From Mermis nigrescens (Eukaryota > Nematoda > Enoplea > Mermithida > Mermithidae), in NCBI GenBank assembly GCA_036768485.1, contig JAVLUZ010000645.1:248001-312000 (forward strand): 64,000 nt of DNA, in the 5' to 3' direction. The notes beneath the pieces are model-generated. The model saw nothing but the letters and a program-made list of their open reading frames with translations, was not told where the DNA came from and did not search any database. Shown piece after piece: positions 13,101 through 25,100 of this stretch (its first letter is position 1; each line of letters starts with the position of its first letter). Position numbers and translations under genes: made by a program.

Positions 13101-16100
13101 GAAAGAGATTTTTAGGAGGACAGAAAAGGTAAAAGGATTAGGAATTTTTAAAAATTTTCGGCGCTTCGCGCCGCAATTAGTTTATCTGTTCTGTATGATT
13201 TAAATGGTATAAATTGAGTTTAAAGAGTAAAAACGTCAACATTTTCCTGCGCTTAGCACCGCCGATTATTGTCTTAGGGCGGTAAAATATGACTGAATTT
13301 CTTGATGATTTGCGCCACTTATGATTTCCGAACTGTTTGTCAATAAAAAGGCGTAAATTCTACATGAAAACGGTAGAAATTTCGAAAATTTTCGGCGCTT
13401 TGCGCCATTGACTCCTCTACAATCAGTGCGCCATAGAAAACCGTTATGAAAAGACTGTGGAAGAATACGAAAAAGCGAAAGCCATGTTTGAACTTGGAAT
13501 GAAAATAAAATGTTGAACATAACCAGGTTTATTAGTATGCTCTACAAACAAGTGAAGGTATCGTTTTTATCCTTTTCAAATTGGTATGCAATCATGCAAT
13601 GTTAATTGTTAATCTTCAACCCCGACCCCGACCCCGAAAACCGGGGTTTTTCATCCCCGACCCCGACCCCAATCGGGGGTGAAAATCGGACCCCGTACGA
13701 TCACTGGTACAGGTATCTAAGCTTGACCCTCGGCATTACCCTCGGCCTCGGCCTCGGCATCGGCCGAGGCAAGGATTTTAAGTCGCCTCGGCCTCGGCCG
13801 AGGCCGAGGGTCCAAAAAGTACCCTCGGTCCGATCACTGATTGCAGACATTTTTTCTTTTAGGTTGAACAGAGATAACTATAATATTCGATTCCGTTTGC
13901 GTGGACTTGAAGAATTCCAGTTGACGGATACATGATAATACATGGAAATTTGAGGATCAAATTTCCATGTGAATGCCTAAAAATTACCTTGAATGCAAGG
14001 GCGAGTGCACAGCATGGACGGTCAGGGAAGCCAGCCAGATTTTTTATGTTAAAATAATCAAAATTATTGAAAATAAACTATTTAAAAAATTAAAAAACTA
14101 AAATAAATGAGTTAAAATGGCCTAAAAATTGACAAAAAAGCTAGAATATCGTAAAAACTACTCTAATTCACGTTTCTTGTAAATTTCATAAACTTTTCAA
14201 AAAAGATTATATTCTTATTCATTTTTTGTTATTTGTAGAATATTATTTTTTTGCTGAATCTATTATAGTCAACCGGATCCATGCCTTCTTTATATTCTAC
14301 GAACAGGTCAAGCGAAAAGACCTCAACTAAATATTAGTCAAAATGTCTGGCTGTGATAAAATGTGACAATTTACCACAAGCATTCCCTTCTTTGTCACCT
14401 ATAGTCGATATGAGAACTTTACCATTGGGAAGGCAATGCGTTGTATGAGGAAAGGTTAGACCATGTTCTTTTAATTCAATGACCTGAAACAACGCTAAAT
14501 AATCTCTGAATGTTAAGACTTTCTTTTCTTGATTACCTTTTCAATAAAGGGATGAAGCGGATCTTTTACCGCGTTGACCGCATAAACTCTATCAGAATGC
14601 AAAGTTGGCAAAAGCATGTGAGTTCTTTTCATATTTCCCAGACTATTTCTGCAGCCCACGCAGTGGTTCCAGCCAAAATGATGCAGCTCATCCCCCTTGC
14701 ATGGCATAAAAACTCTATGAACGACCTTAAAATAGAAAAAATCACCATATAATATATTTAACAAACTTATAAAGATAGCTTGTTATTTAAATAAGAAGCA
14801 AGCTTTTGGGCTTAAACAATTAAGTATTGCATGTTCACTTTTCAACTTCAATTCAGTGAAGGGGCGGTAAATAAAGGAAAACTCATAAAATCTAACCTCT
14901 TAATTTAAAAAATAGTTCATTATCTGCGTCCGAAATGGAAAATTCAAAGTTTGATAAATAAAGCTAATTTTGGCCTGAAACGGGTTCAAAAATTGAAAAA
15001 TCACTTTAATTCATTTTAACAAGTCTGTAAGCGGTAAGGCAATTTGTCATTTATTTCTTTAAAAATCTTGCATTGTTGGTATAAATTACTTAATTGCACT
15101 AGCTACATGTCAGCTGTAGCATATCATAAAAATAAACTTCTAATTTTTGCTTATACATTAGACTTGCTTTCAAAAATGTCGTCAAGAAAATCTAATTGTG
15201 ATTGCTGGCAAACAAAACAACAATATTCTTTTTGCTATTTTAATTATTTAAATGGACACAATCCAGACTCTTTCACATGTAACATGACAAGTCTAACAAT
15301 CTGAAATGGGGAAATGAAATACAGATCCTTCTGAATCACCAGGCACTGGCCGAAGAAATTAATGACTGCTGAACCTAAGTAGTTATGCGGGCGTCCCTGT
15401 ATTCAATGTTATAACATAGCCGCCTATGTTGAAGCATAGGCGGGCGGGCCTAAACTTGCTCCCTAGGGTGGGGCCAGAGAGCAATGCTGTAGCATAGGCA
15501 GTGCTGAAGGACAGACGGGCGTGACTGGACCCGCCTCTTAGCCTGAGGAGAGGGAAAGGGGGTGAGGGGAGGGAAAGGGGGTGAGGGGAGGGAAAGGGGG
15601 TGAGGGGAGGGAAACGGGGTTTCCAGGGAAACTAGAAATTATTGATCTTTCATGAATAGGCCTAAGGGGTCTCTGCAGGATGGGGGAGCACTCCCTTGTG
15701 AGGGAGCCTATAAGCCTGAGCAATCCTGGGAAGGTATTGGCGCCCAGACCTTCCCATAGGGCGGGGAAGTGGCACAAGGAGAGCAGTCCTGGAAATGGGG
15801 GTTCCCCAGGAAACTATGATTATTAATTGATAATTTGGAGATAATGATGGGAAAATGGCTAACCTAGTATATTTATGACTGAGAGAGGAGTCTTAAAAGA
15901 AGGGGAGGGCTAATTATTAATTTATTTGCATCTGCCTGCAAGCCGAGGCAACCCCCTGAAAAAGCAGTGTAAAGTGGGGCTTTTAAGCAGTCTGGTCGAA
16001 AATTTTTTAAATTTTTATGCGTGCACTGGCATTATTGTAATTAAATCAAAATGATCAAAAGCAGCATGCAAGTGACTTACCTTTTTAGCTTTAGGTCCTT

Positions 16101-19100
16101 CAAAAAATATAACATTGCCTGAGTATACTATGATTTGGTAGTCAGGCGCTAGTACATTTTGGATTTTTTCTACAGCATCTATACCATATATTTCTTCATT
16201 GGTGCTGAGGTTAGCCTTACCCATTAAGTCTAAAACTAGCTGCTTTTGCGAAGTGCAACGGTTTTCATCTCCTTTTTTAATAGTCTCTTATTTATAGTTA
16301 TTGTCAAGCTTTGCAATTCCTGTTACAACAGCACAGGGTAGTGATAAAGTATCATCTGATGCAATTTTACTGAATGCTTCTCCATTTTTGCAAAATGTTC
16401 TAACATCTGAATGAAATGTACTCAAACCTCAAAACTCCTTTTTAGATTAAGCAACATTTTCCATAATACTTGAAACGTTGTCAGCATTCAAATATTGGCA
16501 TTGAGCTAATGGGACTATCAAACGCTCGTATAAACTTGGGTGCCTAATTTCAATGCCTACTATACAATCTGCAGGGTAGTCACGTAACATTTTCTTGATA
16601 ACATCTTCAAAAATTGGTTCAAAACCCTCAATTATATTAGGGCACTCATAAATGTTTCCATACTTTAAGAGAAACGTTTTTGCAGTAGATTTAAACCTAT
16701 GAAGAGAAATGGGTGGAAGTTCACATACTTCATAATATTGATTTACATCCAGGTTTAAGCAAAACAAGTCAAAATGTACTCTTATTTACAGACAAAACAT
16801 ATAAATACTAGAAATATTTTGTTGCTGTAACTTATGGTTTGCTTGTACAAAAAAAATGGAAGAATTGAGATAAATCAGAAAATTACCATTTACTGAAGAG
16901 GGGAAAAGCTTTATGGACAGTCAATCTGACCGCCTATAGAGCTATGTGGTAGAAATCTGGAGCGCCCCATTTCCCACCTGGGCCCGGTTTCCGAATGAAG
17001 GGGTTAAGCTAACCCCGGGGTTAAATTCAATAAATTTCATCGAGACGAGGGTTAAATAATTTATCCCCGGTTTCCGAATGAAAGGGTTAACTAACCCTCA
17101 AGGGTTAATTTTAACCCTTTGGGGTTAACTTAACCCCAGGGTTAATTTAACCCTTGGGGGTTAAGTGCGCTGTATATAATATGCATTTCATATCAGTACT
17201 TATCTCTGGTTTCCGAATGAAAGGGTTAAATTGTTTGGGGTTAATTTTTCATATTATGCCTTATAAAAGTTAACCCTGGTGCGTATCAGGATTTATTTCT
17301 GCAAACTGTATTGGTCGCTCACGCTTTGGTGTGTATAAGAATTCTAAATAGATTTGAATTTTGTGCTAATGTGACAAAAAGTGAATTGAATTATAGTCTG
17401 TTTTATTTAACTTTGCGGTTTTCATTTGAATCTAATCAGGATGAAACAGGCTACAAAAAGGGATTAAATTTTTATGCAGTAATGCGCTTTGAAAATGGCA
17501 AACGTATCCTCATAACTCGGTATATTAAAGAACATCGAAACTATGGTGTTCGTTCATAACACTTTTACTCACTTTAAATTTTTTAAAAACTTGAAAATTT
17601 AATGAAATGGACTATACTGTGTAAGTTATATTTATATATTCGATATACAATGAAATGCAGATTCCAGAAATTTTGATGTTTTTAAAACATTGCCAATATC
17701 ATGAAATTTTTGATCGTTCAGTTCTAAATTTTTTATTATCGGAATTGTGAGTCTGACTATCTTAGCGGTTTATCATACGGGTTCTATTCCGAGTTAGATG
17801 ATTCCATTTTAATATTGCAGGGGTGGATTGAAGAGGGATCAGGGGACGGCCGCCCTCCTCACATCGGTTAAGAAACTTGGCGAGATAAAGAATGGATATG
17901 TACTTTGCAACAATTTTTGGCCATCGACCATCGTAATTTCTCAAATTTAACACCTTCTTCCACTTTCTTGGTCTAAAAGCCATATTTTTATAATGTTCTT
18001 CCATTTTTAGGATAAATTCTAAAAAATGTGCGCTTCGCGCTAAATGCTTTAATGCAAAGGAACAGAATTTAACGAATTATTATTATCTCAAAACGTCTTT
18101 CTGTCGAAATTCCACAATTTTTACGGGGCTTTGCGTTGAGTTTTAGCTGAAGTTGAAGAAATTTAAGCACCTTTTGGCACAAAATTATTCAGATTTGTGA
18201 ATCCGCACCAGAAATCATTTTGACCAAAAGTAGGCAATATAACACGGCAAAAAAACGTCATTCTGCACGTGAGTAGCAGGTTTTAAACTTATTTTTGATT
18301 GTTTTGATAAAAGTTGGAGTACCTATCGGCCCCTCCCCCTTACAAAAATCCTAGATCCGCGACTGAATCAAAATTATGTATGTAGTATATAAGTAGGTCA
18401 AACTCATTATTTCCATTAAATTTGACAACTCGCAAGTACAAGTACATTGCAATAGTGATAGATGCGAAGTGTGCTTGCTCATGCTCGGAATTATTCAGAA
18501 ATATCGATTAGTTGTTCAAACTATCAACTGTGTATGCCCTAACTACAAACGCAATGCAAAGGTACACAAATATGTGCACATTGAATGCATAGAAGTATTT
18601 AACCCCCGAGGGTTAATTTTAACCCTTGAGGGTTAGTTAACCCTGGGGTTAAATTTCATTCGGAAACCGGGGATAAAGTTATCCCCGGGGTTAACTTAAC
18701 CCTGGGGTTAACTAACCCTGGGGTTAATTTAACCCCGGGGATAGTTAACCCCTTCATTTGGAAACCGGGCCCTGATGATTCAACTTTGCTATTTTTGTCA
18801 TAAAATGAGTTTCCAGAGAGATTTTTTTGAAACAAATGCAGGCAGGTGGTACTTGAATATACAAATGTGCCCCAGGCACACATGTACATAGGGGGTGAGG
18901 GGGCATATTACACCCCCCTGATGGGTAAGCTAGACCGGTACTGTCCGGCGATTTTGAGCAAACAGGTCTTGTTCTGCATCATTTTTGACATCAAAATCAG
19001 TGAAAATGTCAAAAAATTTTCTGAGTACTTTTAAGTACTTTTTACTCAAAAAGCGCCCAAAATTGATAAATTTTTGCATTTTATTAGTGTTAAAAGTGAT

Positions 19101-22100
19101 ATAATGCAGTCAAAATGGACTAAAAATGCTTTTAAAATGTGTTATTAAAACGAAAAAAACGTTTTATAGGCTATTTTGACATTTTGATTATTAAAATCGC
19201 AAAAAAATCGTGAACGTTAAATTTACTGTTTTAGATTTTTGGCATTTCACCCCCCCCTGCCGACCCTGACCTTGTGCACCTATGGCCCCAGGTGCTGCGA
19301 ATTTAATAGGGCCATGCAAGAAGCAGGGCAGCCAGTGCTGAAGCACTACACTGAGCAGCAGGCTGAGGAGGAAAAGGCCAAGGCTGCTTACTAAAAGTGT
19401 ATAAATAAGGGTGCACACCAGGTATACAATTGTACATGTTACAACCAACTTGTCTTCTCCTGGCAAACTAGCGAAACATCATTTTGTTCAAAGGCTCATT
19501 GAAAAAGCAATTAACTGCTACTTGAGCAAAAAAATGTTCAAAATATAGGTTCGTGTTTCTAGGGAGGGATACATGAGTGAAAAGTTTAAAAAAGAGCAAC
19601 ACAGCATTGACAACGCCTTCTGGGTTTTGGGCAAAATATAAAGCAAACGATTTTGAATGAAGATATTGATGCTATATGTAGTCTATGGTCGTTGTTTGAC
19701 ATAAATGGAAAAAAAACATATGAGAAAATTTTGTACAAAATTGTATCAATTATCATGTAAATTGTGTGTTGTAATGTTAATAAATAAAATATAGAAAAAA
19801 ATGAAAAGAAAAAATGGATAAAATACTGAACAAATTTTACTATGATCCACAAAGCGGGTTCACTGGCGTCAATCAACTTTACATTCGAGTGAAAAAGATT
19901 TGCCCAACCGCCAAACTGGAACAGGTAAAAGCATGGCAGGAAAAACAGCCTACCTACACTTTACACAAACCCACATTCAAGCAATATTCTCGAAAAAAGT
20001 CCTAGTGAGCGAGCAGCATGGATGAGCAGTGGCAGGCTGACTTGGCCGACCTTCAATTTTTAGCCGACCACAATGATAATTCTAAATGCCTACACAACTG
20101 TATAGGGCATTTTCTCAAAGTATGCATGGTTCATTCCACTAAAAAGCGAAAATTCTAAAGATATTGTTGAGGCTTTTAAATAGATTTTTGCATCATTTGG
20201 CTGCAAACCCTATAAGCTACAAACGGACACAGGATAAGGATTTGTAAACAACGAGTTTCAGAAATTTTTGAAATCGGAATTTGTCAAGTCTTTCACCACT
20301 AAAAGCGACATGAAAGCATCTATACTGGAGCGTTTCAATAGAACACTTAAAGAACACATATGGAGGTATTTTGCTAAAAGCAACACGTAAGTATATTGAC
20401 ATTTTGCCAAAAATTAGGAAAAATTACAACAATTTGTTTCGTAAAACAATAGGTATGTGTCCGGTGAATGTGATGGCTAAGAACAAGCATGAAATATTAA
20501 ACACAGCATTCCACCATACTGGTGATAATCAAACTGAATTCAAATTCAAAATTGGCGATGTAAAGTGAAATGTACATTCAAAAAGGGGTTCTGGCCTAAT
20601 TGGACCAAGGTGCATTTTTAATTAGTAAAGATACGCTAGAACCCCACCCGTCTATGTTTTAGAAGACCAAATGGGCGAAAAACTAGATGGTATTTTTAAC
20701 AAACCCAAACTGCAAAAGATTAACATTTCCACTGACAATCTGTTCATTATTGATAAAATTATAAAAATGCGAAAAAGAGGCGTAAAAACTGATTATTTGG
20801 TACATTGGAGGGGCTACCCGCCCAAATTCGATTCATGGGTCTCTTATGTGCTGAAAGTAAAAATAATGATTCTGCCTCTTTTGAATTTTAAAATATGGAC
20901 ATTGGACAGTGTTTTTTAAATCATGCGTTGCTCTGTTTGTCTCAAAACACGTACTTTTCTGACACCGCACTTGGCGAGTATTTTTGGCCAAAAATGAGCA
21001 AACAATATAGGCAAACATTGCATGAAATAGATGAACAAGCCATTTCTGGCTTCTCATAGTTTATCAGAAAATGCTTAGAAAGAGGCGAATTGAGCACACT
21101 TTTCAATTTATGGGAATTTTTAAGCCCAGAGGCCAAATTTTATTATGCAAATCTTTACATAAAAAACCTTGATGAGCACATCACCTCATCAATGTCAAAC
21201 ATTCTAATCTAAAAAGTACAAATTTTTTGTAAAGTTTGGAAAATTTCTCGCAAAGTTTAGAAATTTTTTTTTCGTAAAGTTTGGAAAATTTTTTGTAAAT
21301 TTGGAAAAATATTTTGTAGTTTGGAAAATTTTTTGCAGAGTTTGGAATTGATTTTGTGTGCTTAAGCATAGGAATTTTGCAGACTTTGGAAAATTTTTTG
21401 TAGAATTTGGAAAATTTTTTGTAAACTTTGGAAAATTTTTGTAAAGTTTGGAAATTTTTTATAAAGTTTGGAAATTTTTTTGTAAAGTTTAGAAAATTTT
21501 TTGTAAAATTTTGAAATTTTTTTTTGTAAAATTTTGGAATCTCTATTTAATTTGACATTGCTTCAGGATTGCTGAAATCATCTTATATGCTATACATGAC
21601 TCGTATTTCTGTTTTGCTCCTGCTAGAACCATTTTTCCGCTTGTGAAGAGTAAAAAAGTCACATTTCTAAATTGGTATACTAAGCTGGGAAATAATTCTA
21701 CTTCATACATGCATTTTCTTTTCACCAGCTCATAAAACTTACAAAGATCAATGCAAAATCCTAAGTTAGCTGAGCCAACAAACAGCTCAGGCTTTATTTT
21801 CAGCATTAAATTCTTCATCTTTAATATATGGATGAATGCCTTTATCATATTTTTGCCTTCTTGCGTAGTTTTAGGTCCAACTCATACAATTTTGCCTGAC
21901 TTGAAAATCAGAAATATAGCCGGGAGTAATCAAAATATGATGCCTGAAAATTTTAGGTGATTGTATTGCACAGTATTTGGCAATTCAGGATAGATGTCAT
22001 CTAGATTTAGCGTATTTAGTAGTGCTGTAGTTAGCACAATGATCTCTATTGTAATCATTTTCTATAAATACCTGTATATAAATCATTATTTATAAACAAA

Positions 22101-25100
22101 AATGATTTTCAAACTCCCTTTTAACTGTCTTGTCTCTGGTCCAACAAAGTCTAGCAAAACTACATTTGTCGAACGATTAATCAAAAATAGAGCACATTTG
22201 ATTGATAGCAAAATTAAAAAGATTTTGTGGTGCTTTGCAGAAAATCAACCACTTTATAGGCTAATTGAAAATGTTTTATTTATAAAAGGGCTTCCTGATA
22301 TTTCATACTTGAAACACTTTAGTCCTGTACTGCAACTTTTGATACTCAATGATCTGATGCAAGAGAGCAAAGGCAATGCTCAGATTGTATGTGTAGTTGT
22401 CATCATTGGAACATTAGCATTATTCACATTGTTCAAAACGTGTTCTTTGATGGACTGAGAACTTCATGCATAAACTCTGACTACATAGTTTTATGTACAA
22501 ATCCTGCCGATCAATTACAGGTGCAAGTTTTATCTCATCAGCTTTATCCTGCCAATCCAAAATGTTTTCTAGAAGCCTACTCCGGTGCTACTGCTCAGCC
22601 ACATGGTTATCTCTTGATTGATCTGACTCAGAATGCTAGAGATGAACTTAGGCTAAAAACAAATATCTTAAGCAATCATACAGCTCATTAAAACAATTAG
22701 CGAGGGATTAAAAATGGTTAGTCAGAACGAAAAATTTGACTACACAGAACATATAAGCTTGCAGTATGACGATAAGAAGTAATGCTGCTGTCTAAAACTT
22801 AACACTGAACAGTTCAAAGCTTAAAATTAACAACACATTTATTGTACATGCTGGGATTCATAGAAAGCCAACCCAGTAGTATAAATTATACTGTCGCACA
22901 AGAATTAACCCTAGCTGCCCATCATTCTCCTGATATGCTAGCTGGTGTCACGCTCCAATAGTGCCTAGAGTAGGGCCATAACATTTGTATTATTTTTTAC
23001 GTACTAAAAGGAAAATATCTAATATTAGGTGATTTAATTATTGATAGTGATAATCAGTGTTTTTTTTGTACAAGGTCCGTTTGTACATGTACAAAGATGG
23101 TCCCTAAAAGTCTTTGTACATTTCGTACACACAAATTTTCGGGTACTTTAACATGGTACAGTAGCGATTTTAGTGTGGCAAAAACAGAGTTGTTGGACCT
23201 TTGGTTACGTATTTTAGCAATTTCTAGGTTTCTGAGGGCAAAAATCAGTAATAATCATCTCAAAATGGTGCAAGGCGCCAAAAAATTTGGCATTTTTCCT
23301 TTCAAAATGCAATTTCAGAAATTATAAAGATATATAAAACACACAATTGCTCATTTCGGCGCATAGCGCCGAGAATTTTTGCGAATTTCGAACCTTTTTT
23401 GCAGTTTTTGTCTTCCAAAAAATCTTTGTACATGTACAAAGACGGTCCCCAAAAGTCTTTGTATATCGCGAAAAATCTTTGCCGAATACAAAGAAAACTG
23501 TGGTGATAATTAAAAAATAGAACAGCACACTTCGAAGACTAGTGACAGAGTTTGTAAAGGAGAAAATAAGCATACAAAATATACAATTCATAGGTTTGCT
23601 AACACGCTCATAATTGCTAATATATATACAAGTCGCAAGTATTACTAAAGACAACTATGTGCTAGAAGAAGAATCTCAAAACTCTCTTTCGAAAATTTAT
23701 TCAGTTGGAAGATACTAAGTTAGATTTACATTTGGTGATTCATTTTGATATCGTTTTAGGGAATGCGGATTATGAGCTTTATATTATTATTATTACATAT
23801 TTCATAGAATTAGGTGTTTAATATGTATGTTTCGCACGGGGTGAGCAAATTACAGTAGATGAATAATACACATGAATGCTAGAGTAAGCATTATAGTATG
23901 TAAATATTTTAGAGTCAGAAATTTGTCAGTTGGTGATCAGAAAATTAATGCCTGTCTGGTTTCTAGGGTTTAAATGAATTTTCTGTGGAAGTTCTAGTGT
24001 CTGTTGGTTCCTGGATGGAAGCAATTAGGGGTTAAACTTATTTTAAGGGTAAAGAGTTTTACATAACTTCCGTCAGGAAACATTATTTGATATGAGCATT
24101 TATTTTGCGAATATTCAAGGGATTTCCATATAGTTAAGATGATTGTAGTAGACAATGATGCATAAATTTGCATACGATGAATATGAATCAAAGCCTGAAT
24201 TAACCTCAGCCGTTTCAAATGTTTGCATCAATGGTCTAGCTTTAGAACAAAATAGGGAATAGATTTGGACTTTCGATGAATAAGATTTTTGGGAGTTGGG
24301 AAAAATAATAACACACATCAAATATGATTAAAAGGAAATATGCGCGCAAAATATTGTTACTTAGCTTATATGAAACAGAATTAAATAAAAATATATGAAA
24401 GTGTTCTATATGAAATTCCTTAAAGAGAATTTGAAGAAAAATTCACGCTCTGTGACAGTGAGATATATAATTTTTATGTGTATTGTGATATAGTTGAGCC
24501 TCAAATAGTCGGAAATCTTTTTGCGCCCCTTCTGCAAGTTGTAAATATTGAAGGAAAATACATGGAATTGTAAATCACTCGTACATTAGTCCACATTATA
24601 TACCTGTACTCAAGAAAGCATTCAACACTGTTGAGATGAACATTAAAAGCGACCAAGATAAACCGTGCCCTTTGAATTTGGCAAAACTATCATAAAATTG
24701 CATTTCAGACGTCAATAGGCTATAAATATCACCTTTTATCAAATATCATAAACAGGACAAAAAAAATTATAATCATTTCTTATTGCACCTGCTTTGCCTG
24801 GACAATGGATCTACCTTTGCCTTAGGCAACAATGTTTGGTCCATGCTCAATGCTGAATACAAACAAAGTTTAATTTTAATACTATATGATGCAGAGGCTT
24901 TCAAAAACTCTTCCCATCTTATCAAACAATCTTTCACTCTCCGAGATTTGCATGCTCTAGCTAATCTGTGGCACAACTTTAATGATCCACAAAAGAATAT
25001 TATGCATACTTTCATGAACGATCGATTGATTAGCATATACTTTGTTGCATAATACTTAAGAATTAAGCATCAGTTTACACTGCTTTTTAATGGGGTTGCT

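Larger units (their letters stand above)
8763..13839. mobile_element. 5.1-kb hAT-like element hosting nested insertions
   Basis: The termini CAGTGATCGGACCGAG and their complement CTCGGTCCGATCACTG are flanked by an exact 8-bp duplication ATTGCAGA at 8755-8762 and 13840-13847. Both subterminal regions are rich in CCTCGG/CCGAGG repeats. Inside it lie elements 10214-10603, 11157-11689 and 11738-13706, the last holding 12569-12827; each has its own 8-bp duplication, the first with one mismatch. No transposase frame survives. It accounts for most of SELENBP1 intron 3. Confidence 0.85.

Noticed and set aside
13606..13935. Arg/Pro-rich open frame
   Set aside because: It is the CCCCGA and CCTCGG subterminal arrays of two hAT-like elements read as protein.
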